A stretch of 64,000 bases of DNA from positions 310,001-374,000 of the forward strand of contig NZ_JACHIN010000010.1 of NCBI RefSeq assembly GCF_014203235.1. The letters are read 5' to 3'. This DNA comes from Nonomuraea endophytica (lineage in GTDB: Bacteria; Actinomycetota; Actinomycetes; Streptosporangiales; Streptosporangiaceae). Under the pieces are notes generated by a model, which was not told where the DNA came from, did no database searches, and worked only from the letters and a program-made list of their open reading frames with translations. The position numbers and the translations under genes were made by a program. This document shows positions 24,546-33,126 of this stretch, one piece after another (position 1 is the first letter of the stretch; the number at the start of each line of letters is the position of its first letter).

Positions 24546-25193
24546 CTAGGGCTTGTTCAGATAGGCCAACACGGCGCGGACGCGACGGTTGGTGTCTTCG
24601 TCGTCGACGATGCCGAGCTTGCCGAACATGGAGGTGGTGTACTTGCTGATGGCGCTGTCGCTGAGGAAAAGGCGGCGGCCGATGGCCTGGTTGGACAGTC
24701 CCTCGGCCATGAGAGTCAGCACGTCGTGCTCGCGTTCGGTGAGCCGCTCGAGTCCGCGGCTCGGGGAACTGCCGGACAGCAGCTTGGCGATGACCGCCGG
24801 GTCCATGGCGGTCCCGCCGTCCGCGACGCGTTCCAGCGCGCCGATGAACTGGTCGGCGTCGAACACGCTCTCCTTCAGCAGGTAGCCGACGCCGCCGGAG
24901 CCGTCGGCCAGGAGCTCCCGGGCGTACAGCTGCTCTACGTGCTGGGAGAGGATGAGGACCGGCAGCCCGGGCATCTCGGCACGGGCGGCGAGGGCCGCGC
25001 GCAGGCCCTCGTCAGACTGGTTCGGCGGCATGCGTACGTCGATGACGGACACGTCCGGGCGCCATCTCCGTAGCGCTTCCAGCGTATCGGGGCCAGTGGC
25101 CGCCGTGGCCACCACCTGGTGCCCGTACGCCTGGATCAGGCGGACCATCCCCTCGCGCAGGAGATAGAGGTCTTCGGCTACAACGAGTCGCAT
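24546..25193 (-). CDS. NarL/LuxR-type response regulator (215 aa)
   Basis: The receiver domain has acidic pocket E7/D8 and phosphoacceptor D52 in VSVIDVRMPP. The C-terminal LuxR HTH is LTEREHDVLTLMAEGLSNQAIGRRLFLSDSAISKYTTSMFGKLG. Its start lies inside the 3' end of the histidine kinase gene (16-bp overlap), so the pair is translationally coupled. Targets are unknown; the divergent small membrane protein at 26566 is a candidate. Confidence 0.93.
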   Translation of the reverse strand: MRLVVAEDLYLLREGMVRLIQAYGHQVVATAATGPDTLEALRRWRPDVSVIDVRMPPNQSDEGLRAALAARAEMPGLPVLILSQHVEQLYARELLADGSGGVGYLLKESVFDADQFIGALERVADGGTAMDPAVIAKLLSGSSPSRGLERLTEREHDVLTLMAEGLSNQAIGRRLFLSDSAISKYTTSMFGKLGIVDDEDTNRRVRAVLAYLNKP

Positions 25194-26413
25194 GGCAGTG
25201 CCATTCTCACACGGGTCGGGCCGCCCGGCGGGCTGCTGACCTCCAGGGCGCCGTCGAAGACCGCCAGGCGGCGACGCAGACCGGCGAGTCCGCCGTCGGC
25301 GCGCACATTGGCCCCGCCCGGCCCATCGTCCTCGACCTCGACGATGAGATCGCCGTCGTCCCGGGAGAGGGAGATACGCGCCCGGGACGGCTGGGCGTGT
25401 CTGACCGCGTTGGTCAGCAGCTCGGCGACGCCGAAGTAGACGGCGGCCTCGATCGGCGGGTCCAGGCGTAGTCCGGCGTCGGCGCTGACGGCCACGTCGA
25501 GGGGAACGTCCAGAGCCAGGGCGCGGACGGCGTCGACGAGCCCCCGCTCGTTCAGCACCGGCGGGCTGATCCCTTTGACCAGTTCGCGAAGCTCGGCCAG
25601 CGAGGCGGCGGCACCGCCTCGCGCTTCGCGCATCAGCGCCTTCGCCTGGTCGGGGTCGGTCTCCATCAGTTTCTCCGCGGTCGCCAACGCGAGTCCGAGC
25701 GTGACCAGGCGGGCCTGCGCCCCGTCGTGCAGGTCCCGTTCGATCCGGCGGATCTCGGCGGCCTGGGCCACCGTCGTGTCCGCGCGCTGGGCGGTCAACT
25801 CCTCCACCCGCTCGGTCATCGTCATCGCGCGCGACGGGCGCAGGAAGCGGACAGCCACCGGCACGAGCAGCCGCCAGGCGTAGGGGGCTGTGGCGATGGC
25901 CACGACCAAGCCGAGTATCCCCTGGCCAAGCCCAAGGACCGCCGCGACCACGCCGACCGGCGGAACGGACGCCACCACGCCCGCGGCGAACGGCACGATC
26001 CCAGTGAACCGCACGTCACGCCAGACGGCGGGATCCTTCCACCGCACCCGCCATTTCTGATCCAGGACGGCATCGCGGCGGCTGCGCTCGTAGGAGAAGC
26101 CGTTCCACCAGTACCCGGTGGACATCCGCACCACCGGCCCAGCCTCCCGGTACCCGGCGGGGATGAAGGTGCCCGTCCACCTCGCCACCAGCGAACGGAC
26201 CATCCGGCAGACCGGCCGGGACAGTCCGAGGGTGCCCACGCACACCAGCACGAACGGCCCCAGCCACGACCATGGGTTCCCCGCACCCCACCAGATGGCC
26301 CACGCCACGGCCACGGCCCACACGGCCGGGACCAGCATGGTGACGACCGCCACCACGCACGACCGCACGAACCCCACGCCAACGCGCCCCGCCCAGATAC
26401 CCAACTGCCGCAT
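25178..26413 (-). CDS. Membrane histidine kinase, HisKA_3 type (411 aa)
   Basis: The start MRQLGIWAGR at 26413 follows AAGGAAGAGG; a longer frame upstream is rejected. Two hydrophobic hairpins (residues 13-70 and 136-192) enclose a roughly 65-residue linker rich in Trp/Arg (YWWNGFSYERSRRDAVLDQK), which may be extracytoplasmic or interfacial. The dimerisation box ERDLHDGAQARL places the phosphorylated histidine at 229. The ATPase domain shows ELLTNAVRHA and VEDDGPGG. It pairs with the response regulator at 24546. Confidence 0.93.
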   Translation of the reverse strand: MRQLGIWAGRVGVGFVRSCVVAVVTMLVPAVWAVAVAWAIWWGAGNPWSWLGPFVLVCVGTLGLSRPVCRMVRSLVARWTGTFIPAGYREAGPVVRMSTGYWWNGFSYERSRRDAVLDQKWRVRWKDPAVWRDVRFTGIVPFAAGVVASVPPVGVVAAVLGLGQGILGLVVAIATAPYAWRLLVPVAVRFLRPSRAMTMTERVEELTAQRADTTVAQAAEIRRIERDLHDGAQARLVTLGLALATAEKLMETDPDQAKALMREARGGAAASLAELRELVKGISPPVLNERGLVDAVRALALDVPLDVAVSADAGLRLDPPIEAAVYFGVAELLTNAVRHAQPSRARISLSRDDGDLIVEVEDDGPGGANVRADGGLAGLRRRLAVFDGALEVSSPPGGPTRVRMALPCDSL

Positions 26414-26565
26414 GCCTCTTCCTTCGCCTCTCCATTCGATGCTTCCACTGTGCACCGCGCGGAGCGCGCCACTGCCCTGACCGGCCAAGGAGTGGGTCTG
26501 GCCCCACCCACCCGTGTGCCTGGACCGATACCGCCTCGGCCAAGCGCTTCGTAGCGTCGCTGAGC

Positions 26566-26973
26566 ATGGAATCCAACAATCCCCGTACCCAAGGGGCCTT
26601 CGACACGGCGAAGAACAGCATCAAGGTTTACGGCGCACTCAGCGCCATCGCCCTGCTGGCGGTCATTGTGGTGTCGAGCAGCGGTCACATAGTGAACACG
26701 TTCATGTGGGTCCGGGCAGCCCTGCTGCCTGCGGTCGCCGTGCTGATCTACCGGATGACCGTCTCCGCTTCCCGGGGATCTCGACGGGCCTTCGAGCGCG
26801 TGAATGCCCTCACCGTCATCATGCCGATCGCGATCATCGGCGTCGATCTGATCCCGGGGATTTGCCCGCTGTGGTACGCCGTGACGCAGGTCGTCTGCAT
26901 GCTGCCCGTCATCCGGGTCGCGATCATCACCCGCGGCTCCGCACTGCGCGCCGCCTTTCCCAAGAGGCGCTGA
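26566..26973 (+). CDS. Four-helix small membrane protein (135 aa)
   Basis: The product MESNNPRTQGAFDTAKNSIK is followed by four hydrophobic stretches (ALSAIALLAVIVVSSSG, FMWVRAALLPAVAVLIYRM, VNALTVIMPIAIIGVDLIPG and LWYAVTQVVCMLPVIRVAII). Family is not recognised. It is divergent from the histidine kinase gene across a 152-bp gap, which makes it a possible target of that two-component system. Confidence 0.7.
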   Translation: MESNNPRTQGAFDTAKNSIKVYGALSAIALLAVIVVSSSGHIVNTFMWVRAALLPAVAVLIYRMTVSASRGSRRAFERVNALTVIMPIAIIGVDLIPGICPLWYAVTQVVCMLPVIRVAIITRGSALRAAFPKRR

Positions 26974-27398
26974 TCAGGCTTCGACCGCGTTTCTCCACCC
27001 TCGGTGGCGCCACCCCGTCCCCTGTGGGCGGCGCCTGCCGCTCCAGGGCAGGGTGCGGCGCCCCTTCTTGCAGATGACCCGTGGGTCGTTGGGACGAGCA
27101 GGCACAGAGCCAGGGCGTTGGGACGATGGGCTTTTCTGCAGGCGCGGTGGAGACGGCGGACGGTGGCCGGCAGCGCTGGCGAGCACGCCCGGGTTCATGG
27201 CAAGGGCGGCAGCGTACGCACCGTGCTACTGGATGCACCCTCTCCGGCGGCCGACCTGAGATAAGCGTGAACGGCGGCGTCCAGCACGTGGGTTCCTCCT
27301 GGTGAACGGACGACTGGCACAAACGAGGGCGCTTCGGTCGGGGAGGCAAGCCGGGGCACGATGGCCGCAGCGGAGGAAGGAGCACTAAGGTCGTCTGC
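26974..27398. other. Intergenic, no supportable gene
   Basis: GC-rich imperfect inverted repeats built on GGCGCC/GGCGGCGCC motifs (27000-27062) could terminate the membrane protein transcript. Short frames on both strands show no family resemblance. The purine-rich stretch GCGGAGGAAGGAGCACTAAGG just before 27399 is the kinase leader. Confidence 0.5.
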
Positions 27399-28952
27399 GT
27401 GCTGCCCCTCGCGTCCTCCGATCCCGGTCAGATAGCCGTCTACGAGCTGAGCGGCGTGCTCGGCAGAGGCGGGCAGGGATCGGTCTATATGGGGAAGAAC
27501 GCCGCCGGTGCCCAGGTGGCGGTGAAGGTGCTGCACGCCCAGGTGGTGGACGAGGAGATGCACCGCAGGTTCCTGCGTGAGGCCGAGGCGGCGCGCCGGG
27601 TGGCGCCGTTCTGCACCGCCCGGGTGCTGGATGTGGGGGTTGAGGACGGCCGGCCGTACATGGTGAGCGAGTACATCGCGGGGCCGTCGCTGGAGCGGCT
27701 GGTCAAGGGCGAGGGCGTGCGGTTCGGCAGCGGGCTGGAACGCCTGGCCGTGGCGACGCTCACCGCGCTGGCGGCGATCCACCGGGCCGGGGTGGTGCAC
27801 CGCGACTTCAAGCCCAGCAACGTGATCATGGGTGCGGAAGGCCCGGTCGTCATCGACTTCGGCATCGCCCGCGCACACGACCAGACCGCCACCAGCAGCA
27901 TCATGGGCACCCCGGCCTTCATGGCGCCCGAGCAGTTCGAAGGCCGCGCCCTCACCGGCGCCGCCGACCTGTTCAGCTGGGTCAGCACCATGGTGTTCGC
28001 GGCCACGGGGGAGCAGGCGTTCCGAGGGGACACGATGCCGTCCCTCATGCACGCGATCCTGACCACTGAGCCGGATCTGTCCGGTGTGCCGGCCGAGATC
28101 CGGCCGCTGCTGCATGCCTGCCTGGCCAAGAACCCCGCGCAGCGCCCCACGGCCGACGGTCTGCTGGCTCAGCTCACCGGAGCGCCGTCCGGTCCTCAGA
28201 TCGTGCCCACGCAGGCCGCGCCGCCTCAGGGAGTGCCGACTCAGGCCGAGCCGACCCCAGCGGTGCGGCCTCAGGACGTGCCGCCTCAGCCTCAGCCGGT
28301 CGCGGGGACGCTGCGGCTGCCGCCCGCGCCGGGGCCGCAGGTTCCGCCGTGGCAGCCGCCGGCCAAGGTCCAGCGCTCGCCCGCCGACGTCGTCCACCTG
28401 ATCGCCTCGGTGCTGGCGCTGGCCCTCGGTGGCCTCATCTCGCTCACCCTGCTCGGCCATGCCGTCACCCGGATGCCCGTGCTGACCATCATCACCCTCG
28501 GGGCGGCGCTCCTGTTCGTCCCGGCGTTCTCCCTCGCGCTGTGGCGCCACAGCGTGGCCTCGGCAATCTGCATGGCCATGCTGGTGCCGTTGGCGCTGGT
28601 GTTGCTGTTCTGGGCCACCGCCCTGGATTCCGGGGACGGCCTTCCCGCGCTGCTCGTGGCGGTCGTTCCGGGCGTGCTGATGGGCGTGATGGTCTGCGTG
28701 GCCGCGCTCGCGCTGTGGCGGCTCAGCGCCGCGGCCGGGGTGATCGGCGCCATCGGCGGCGCGCTGGTGGCGCTCGAAGCCCTCGCCCTCTTCGCCGTGA
28801 CACTGTCCGAAACGCTGCCCCACTCCGTCTACCATTCGCTGCCCGTGGTGTCGGCTGCCGCCCGGGTGGTGCTCGCCGCCTGGATCGCGGTCACCTGTGT
28901 CGTGCTCGTGGTGCGGGCGTTCAAGGGATCCCCGCCGAAGATCGCCGCCTAG
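27399..28952 (+). CDS. Membrane-anchored Ser/Thr protein kinase (517 aa)
   Basis: The glycine loop LGRGGQGSVY is at 21-30, the catalytic lysine K43 in VAVKVL, the catalytic loop HRDFKPSN at 134-141, DFG at 153-155 and APE at 176-178, so it should be active. A Pro/Gln-rich linker follows (TQAAPPQGVPTQAEPTPAVR). The C-terminal half carries about six hydrophobic segments (from VVHLIASVLALALGGLISL to VLAAWIAVTCVVLVV) instead of the PASTA sensor found in PknB. A GTG start is used. Neighbours are small membrane proteins and a two-component system. Confidence 0.92.
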   Translation: MLPLASSDPGQIAVYELSGVLGRGGQGSVYMGKNAAGAQVAVKVLHAQVVDEEMHRRFLREAEAARRVAPFCTARVLDVGVEDGRPYMVSEYIAGPSLERLVKGEGVRFGSGLERLAVATLTALAAIHRAGVVHRDFKPSNVIMGAEGPVVIDFGIARAHDQTATSSIMGTPAFMAPEQFEGRALTGAADLFSWVSTMVFAATGEQAFRGDTMPSLMHAILTTEPDLSGVPAEIRPLLHACLAKNPAQRPTADGLLAQLTGAPSGPQIVPTQAAPPQGVPTQAEPTPAVRPQDVPPQPQPVAGTLRLPPAPGPQVPPWQPPAKVQRSPADVVHLIASVLALALGGLISLTLLGHAVTRMPVLTIITLGAALLFVPAFSLALWRHSVASAICMAMLVPLALVLLFWATALDSGDGLPALLVAVVPGVLMGVMVCVAALALWRLSAAAGVIGAIGGALVALEALALFAVTLSETLPHSVYHSLPVVSAAARVVLAAWIAVTCVVLVVRAFKGSPPKIAA

Positions 28953-29376
28953 CCTGTACGGCCTGCCCCACCGCCAGCCCGGCGACGGCCAGCGCCCACC
29001 CCCGATCGCCGGCCACCCGAGCGCCTCGGTGGCGTATGCGCCGGTCCGCGGCCTGGCCAGCCCACCGCGGCCAGCATGCCGGTGAGCCCGCCGATCATCA
29101 TCAGCGCGCTGCCCGCGAGAGCGAGCACGGCGACCGCCCAGCTCCAGCGCCACAGCAGGTCACCGATCTGGAGCCGCTGCCGTACGCGCTGGTGTGGGGG
29201 AGGGAGGCGGAGATCCGAGGACGTTGGCGTGTCAAACGGCGGCTGCCGGGCGGGGGTGGGAACGCGGCGCGGCTGTGACACACACGTGACGCGGCGCGGA
29301 CATGGCGGGGACACGGCCAGCCCACAGTGGAAAGGGCTGGCCGGAGATCGATGAATGCTCCAAGAGAGGTCTACGA
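28953..29376. other. Intergenic with a possible minus-strand membrane protein relic
   Basis: On the minus strand at about 29060-29190 one frame reads LQIGDLLWRWSWAVAVLALA and SALMMIGGLTGMLAAVGW. A different frame at 28965-29050 gives ALGWPAIGG and LAVAGLAVGQAV. These look like broken pieces of one two-helix membrane protein, but there is no start site and the frame changes, so it is at best a relic. The plus strand carries only the leader of the 29377 gene. Confidence 0.35.
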
Positions 29377-29997
29377 ATGGAACATGAGCCGCCAAGAGAC
29401 TTAGGCGTATTCGGCCTGGCACTCACCCGGTCGCGAGTGAGCGTGGTCACCACGGCGCTGCCGTTCCTCGTCCTCGGCGTTGTGGCCGTCTTCTTGTTCG
29501 GGATCTCATGGGTCGCGCTGCTGGGCGGCGTGGTGCTGGCCGTCCTCAGTCTGGTGATCGCGCCCCTGCTGCTTGTACCGCCCTCGCCTCTGGCGAAATA
29601 CCTGGCACATCCCGACACGGCCCGACCCGCGAACGCGGTTCTGAACCTGACCTCCGCAGCTCTCATCGAGCTGGCCCGGCTGGGCGTTGTGCTGTTCCTG
29701 AACGCCCAGCTTCGCGACGCCGCCTGGCTGGGGCTCGGCGCCCACATCCCCATCATGGTGATCGCCGTCGGGACGTTCGGCATGGTGGCGTTCCTGGGAT
29801 CTTCATTACCGACTCAGGAGGATGCCAGGCCGCGCGGGGCGGCTTCCTACCTGCGCGAATCTTTCGGGTACGGCAGGAACATCCTGGTGGATGCGGTGCT
29901 GACCCTGCTCCTGGTCTGGAGTCCGTGGCTCGCCTTCGTCACCGTTCCCGCTGGCGCCGTGTGGCATGCCCTTCTGGACTCCAAGCGGCCACGCTAG
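29377..29997 (+). CDS. Four-to-five-helix membrane protein (206 aa)
   Basis: GAGAGG lies a few bases before the ATG (MEHEPPRDLGVFGLALTRSR), so the longer upstream frame is rejected. Hydrophobic segments: ALPFLVLGVVAVFLFGISWVALLGGVVLAVLSLVIAPLLLV, a middle segment around IELARLGVVLFLNAQL, AHIPIMVIAVGTFGMVAFLGS, and VDAVLTLLLVWSPWLAFVTV. No family recognised. It is followed within 13 bp by a Tn3-transposase relic, so its downstream context has been altered by insertion. Confidence 0.72.
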   Translation: MEHEPPRDLGVFGLALTRSRVSVVTTALPFLVLGVVAVFLFGISWVALLGGVVLAVLSLVIAPLLLVPPSPLAKYLAHPDTARPANAVLNLTSAALIELARLGVVLFLNAQLRDAAWLGLGAHIPIMVIAVGTFGMVAFLGSSLPTQEDARPRGAASYLRESFGYGRNILVDAVLTLLLVWSPWLAFVTVPAGAVWHALLDSKRPR

Positions 29998-30010
29998 CCG
30001 GATCACGTTG

Positions 30011-30253
30011 CGGTCGCCCTGCTTCGCCGACCTGGGCGAGCAGCGCTTCTGGCGCGCCGACCTGCCCGACGGCACGACGCCGGCGTACGGGCCGCTGGAG
30101 GCGATCGTCCGCAGCAAGATCAACCGATAGAAGATCGCTACCCAGTGGGCGGATATGACCCGGGTCGCCGGGTCGCTGGTGACCAACCAGGTGCGCGCCT
30201 ACGACCTACTGCGCATGTTCGCCCGCAACGGCCGCCCCACCCCGCTCGGGCAA
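30011..30253 (+). pseudogene. Tn3-family transposase fragment with internal stop
   Basis: One continuous frame reads FADLGEQRFWRADL, PAYGPLEAIVRSKINR, a TAG at 30128-30130, then KIATQWADMTRVAGSLVTNQ and AYDLLRMFARNGRPTPLGQ. This is the well conserved Tn3 transposase block (DLxDQRFWR ... GPLEAIARNKxN ... KIxxHWPDMLRVAGSLxxxxVRAYDLLRM). Only about 80 of some 980 residues remain and no terminal inverted repeats are visible. It is a decayed relic, distinct from the one at 47191. Confidence 0.85.
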
Positions 30254-30316
30254 GATAACGCTGCGCGGCGGCCGTGGCGAGGCCGCCGGCGTGCCGGAGC
30301 GGGATGACGGGTGCGC

Positions 30317-30550
30317 TCACCGATCGCGCTCCGGCCCGTCGTGGCTGGAACCGGTCAGGGCGTCGCGGGCTTTGGCCTCGGCGGCCCAGGCGGTGGTGGT
30401 CTGGCCGAGCACGGCGGTGGTGTGTTCCAGCCGGGCGGCGCTGTCGACCTCCGGCTGGCCGGTCCGCCCTGCCGGCGTCTGCTCACCCACGAAGGCCCCC
30501 TTGATATCCGCTGAGGTTCGGCCCGGCTTCCACACCCGCCAGACCGCCAT
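30317..30550 (-). CDS. Small hypothetical protein (77 aa)
   Basis: The product MAVWRVWKPGRTSADIKGAF... is hydrophilic, with no membrane segment or known motif. Its ATG overlaps the stop of another small frame upstream (TAATG), suggesting coupling. A GGCGGA sequence lies just before the start. It borders the Tn3 relic and may be mobile-element cargo. Whether it is expressed is uncertain. Confidence 0.4.
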   Translation of the reverse strand: MAVWRVWKPGRTSADIKGAFVGEQTPAGRTGQPEVDSAARLEHTTAVLGQTTTAWAAEAKARDALTGSSHDGPERDR

Positions 30551-30681
30551 TATCCGCCGAGATACCAGCCCGGCTCGGCCAACACCGCCACCATCACGGC
30601 GGCGAACGGCGGGGGCGGGTCTGCTGGTACCAAGGGGCAGATCTTCCCCAGGCTTGCACTCATCCGCTTCGGGGATTTCAT
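30550..30681 (-). CDS. Very small hypothetical protein (43 aa)
   Basis: It begins MKSPKRMSASLGKICPLVPA after GGGAG with eight-base spacing, and ends AVLAEPGWYLGG at a TAA that overlaps the next ATG. The tandem overlap and ribosome site are the only support. No family recognised; possibly plasmid- or element-derived. Confidence 0.38.
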   Translation of the reverse strand: MKSPKRMSASLGKICPLVPADPPPPFAAVMVAVLAEPGWYLGG

Positions 30682-30735
30682 GCGAATAGCTCCCGACCGC
30701 CGGGCAAAAGCCCGGCCGGATGAATGGAGCGCAGA

Positions 30736-31509
30736 GTGCACCACAATCACGTAGGTTCGCGGCCCCGACGATGGTGGCTGATATCTCTGCTGGCGGTCGT
30801 AGCCGTGCTGGGTGGGGGAGCCGTACCCGCGTCCGCGCTGGCGGCCGACTCAGCCGAGGTGAATCGGGCGGCCGGGTCCGCGTCGGCGTTGCGCGACTTT
30901 GACGCGGTCACCACCGTGAACGAGCGCAACGTGTGGAAGCACATGGCGTTGATCGGCGACCAGTACGCGATCTTCAACGACTTCGGGCTCATCCAGGGGC
31001 CGGCCTCGATCAGGCAGAAGTGGCCGTTCCTGCCCGAGCAGTTCACCCACGACGTGGACTCGGCGGGGATCTCCTTCAGCGGTCCCGGTTTCCGCTGGCG
31101 TCACACCTGGACCAAGGGCAACCAGGCGATCGTCTTCGAGGACTCCGGCATCATCTCGGGGCCCTTCGCGATCCCCACCCCGTACGACGGCATCAGCGAC
31201 CTCAACATCGGAAGCGGCCCGACCGCCAGGGTCCGGCACTTCGCGGTGCGCGGCGGCCTGTTCACCTTCTTCGACGGCCTCAACTTCACCATTCCCACCG
31301 CTCGCCTGGCCGATCAGGCGTTCCTGCCCGAACGGTTCAAGAGCGACCTCGATGACGTCTCGCTGGAGATCGAGAACAGCGAGCCCACCAAGTTCAGCTA
31401 CTACAAGGACAACGAGCGCCTCATCTTCGGCTCCGGCGGCCGGATCATCGAGCTGGTGAATCTCGACGTCAAGTGGCCGTTCCTGAACAACTGGCGGACC
31501 ATCACCTGA
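30736..31509 (+). CDS. Secreted protein with four hemopexin-like repeats (257 aa)
   Basis: I choose the GTG at 30736 because GGAG lies six bases upstream; an ATG at 30724 is in frame but overlaps that site. The signal peptide is GSRPRRWWLISLLAVVAVLG ending PASALA. The mature part has four similar units: GDQYAIFNDFG.. with IRQKWPFLPEQF, GNQAIVFEDSG, GGLFTFFDGLN.. with LADQAFLPERF, and NERLIFGSGG.. with VKWPFLNNW. This periodicity (aromatic strand, then a FLPExF helix) resembles a four-bladed hemopexin propeller. Function unknown. A strong terminator follows. Confidence 0.7.
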   Translation: MHHNHVGSRPRRWWLISLLAVVAVLGGGAVPASALAADSAEVNRAAGSASALRDFDAVTTVNERNVWKHMALIGDQYAIFNDFGLIQGPASIRQKWPFLPEQFTHDVDSAGISFSGPGFRWRHTWTKGNQAIVFEDSGIISGPFAIPTPYDGISDLNIGSGPTARVRHFAVRGGLFTFFDGLNFTIPTARLADQAFLPERFKSDLDDVSLEIENSEPTKFSYYKDNERLIFGSGGRIIELVNLDVKWPFLNNWRTIT

Positions 31510-31537
31510 CCGGGCAGCGCTTCGCGTCGAAACCGTA

Positions 31538-31570
31538 AAGTGGCCCGGGCCAGCCAGGCCCGGGCCACTT
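31538..31570 (+). terminator. Perfect 14-bp hairpin after the secreted protein gene
   Basis: The arm AAGTGGCCCGGGCC and its exact complement close an AGCCA loop, 28 bp after the stop at 31509. This is a strong intrinsic terminator candidate, with only a short TT downstream of the stem. Confidence 0.88.
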
Positions 31571-31969
31571 CAGCCAGGTGAACCTTTCATCGTCCAAGCC
31601 CATCGGGACGCCCTGACGTGGCCGCGTGGCGGGCCTGGCGCCCGTGGGCGGCGGAGCGCCCAGCGCGGCATCGCCGCCGCCTTCCGCCAGGTCGGCGGCG
31701 CCGACAGTTCAGGCTCGTCCTGCCCAGAGGCGTTTCATGGGTCCGTTTCAGCAGCTCAGCCGCGTGCACCGACAAATGAAGCAGCCGAGCCCGCAGGTCA
31801 GCCCTGGCCACGGCGGACGTTCACCGGGCGACCACTCATGAAACAGCGGCAGCGGCAGGCGTGTCCAAGTGGGCCGACCAGGATCGGATCGAATTCGAAG
31901 TCGCCCGGGCCGTCCCGAACCGGCGGTGTGGAGCGTGACGATCGGGTCGGCTGCGCCTTGAGCGTTTGA
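31571..31969. other. Intergenic, no supportable gene
   Basis: Between the terminator and the TetR stop there is about 400 bp of mixed-composition DNA. Short frames on either strand have no ribosome site or recognisable domain. A relic of a deleted gene is possible but nothing identifies it. Confidence 0.5.
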
Positions 31970-32575
31970 TCAGTCGGTATGCCGTGCGATCAGCGCCGAG
32001 GCGGTAATGGCCGCCTCTCGTCTGGCTGCATCGAGCGGGTCCGGCAGGTCGTCCAGCACGCCTTGGGCGAGGAACACCGCGTGGCCGTGGGCGCTGGCCG
32101 CGATGGCCAGAATCAGTCGACGCGCCCGGTGCTCATCGCCGCACAGGGCTCGGGCCGGCGCAGACAGTTCGGTGAACAGTGCCTGGCCGGCCGCAGCGAG
32201 TTCGGGGAAGCGGGCCTTGTCCAATCCGGCGGCGAACATGAGTTCAAACAGAGCTGGATGGTCGGCGGCGAACTGGACGTAGGCGGTGGCGAACGCTGCC
32301 AGTTGGGCGCCGGGGTCGGTGTGCTCGGCCATGGCGATGCGGTAGCGCTCGCGTTGTTGGGTGTATGCGCGCACCGCCAGTGCGGCCAGCAGCGCGTCGC
32401 GGTCGGGGTAGTGCTTGTACGGCGCGGCCACGCTGACCCCGGCGCGGCGGCTGGCCTCGGCCATGGTGAATCCGCCGATTCCCTTGGTGTTCAGGAGTTC
32501 CAGGGCGGCCTTCTCCAGTGCGTGGCGCAGGTCGCCGTGGTGGCGGCCGCTCGACCTCTTGATGTCCGCTGACAT
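31970..32575 (-). CDS. TetR-family repressor (201 aa)
   Basis: The start MSADIKRSSGRHHGDLRHAL at 32575 is preferred to an extension that would run through the operators. HTH: FTMAEASRRAGVSVAAPYKHYPDRDAL. The C-terminal WHG-like domain contains FATAYVQFAADHPALFELMF, characteristic of the TetR_C_33 group. It is divergent from a VOC protein gene over a gap holding two 17-bp dyads, so autoregulation and control of that gene are likely. Confidence 0.92.
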   Translation of the reverse strand: MSADIKRSSGRHHGDLRHALEKAALELLNTKGIGGFTMAEASRRAGVSVAAPYKHYPDRDALLAALAVRAYTQQRERYRIAMAEHTDPGAQLAAFATAYVQFAADHPALFELMFAAGLDKARFPELAAAGQALFTELSAPARALCGDEHRARRLILAIAASAHGHAVFLAQGVLDDLPDPLDAARREAAITASALIARHTD

Positions 32576-32583
32576 GGAGCTAA

Positions 32584-32618
32584 GGTTAGTGCCACTTACC
32601 TGGTTAGTGTCATTAACC
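32584..32618. promoter_or_regulatory. Two adjacent 17-bp TetR-type operators
   Basis: Site 1, GGTTAGTG-C-CACTTACC (32584-32600), and site 2, GGTTAGTG-T-CATTAACC (32602-32618), each have one mismatch from perfect dyad symmetry and share the GGTTAGTG half-site. They are 18 bp apart, on the 61-bp divergent gap between TetR and VOC genes. Confidence 0.85.
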
Positions 32619-32636
32619 TTTGGAGTGGAGGTCATC

Positions 32637-33068
32637 ATGTCCGATGTCGACCTGGGGCTGGACGTGCATCACACCAGCCTGTCCGTGGCGGATCTCGACG
32701 CGCAGCTCGCCTGGTATCAGCACGCGCTCGGCCTGCACGAGATCGTCGAGGAGTACCAGCTCGACGAGCCGGCCGTGCGCACCGTGGTGCTGCAATCGCG
32801 TTCCGGCGTGCGGCTGGAGCTGATCGAACGGGCCGGCGCCACTCGTAGCCGCGCCCACACCGACCCGTTGGACGCCGCGAGCACGCTGGGGTTCGGCCAC
32901 TGGGCGGTCTCGGTCCGCGACCTGGACACCGCGTTCGCGGCCATCGTGGCGGCCGGCGGCCGCGAGGTGTGGCCGCCGGCCGACGCCGTGCGGCCGGGCT
33001 CTCGATTCGCCTACGTCAAGGACCCGGAGGACAACCTCATCGAGTTGATCCAGCCGCCCGCGCGGTGA
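32637..33068 (+). CDS. VOC-family (glyoxalase-like) protein (143 aa)
   Basis: Two beta-alpha-beta-beta-beta modules are visible: VHHTSLSVADLDAQLAWYQHAL with VRLELIE, then FGHWAVSVRDLDTAFAAIVA with FAYVKDPEDNLIELIQPP. Metal ligand positions appear as H (VHHTS), E (LELIE), H (FGHWA) and E (NLIELIQ). The family includes glyoxalases, dioxygenases and antibiotic-sequestering proteins. TetR-controlled position suggests an inducible detoxification role. The GGAG in GTGGAGGTCATC supports the ATG at 32637. Confidence 0.88.
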   Translation: MSDVDLGLDVHHTSLSVADLDAQLAWYQHALGLHEIVEEYQLDEPAVRTVVLQSRSGVRLELIERAGATRSRAHTDPLDAASTLGFGHWAVSVRDLDTAFAAIVAAGGREVWPPADAVRPGSRFAYVKDPEDNLIELIQPPAR

Positions 33069-33126
33069 GTACGGTGGTCCAGGTATCGGCGCGGAAGTCG
33101 TTTTCGGGTGATTTCGGTCGGGCCGG

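Noticed and set aside
31587..31811. A 74-residue minus-strand gene in the gap after the terminator
   Set aside because: Arg-rich antisense-like composition, no ribosome site and no family resemblance.
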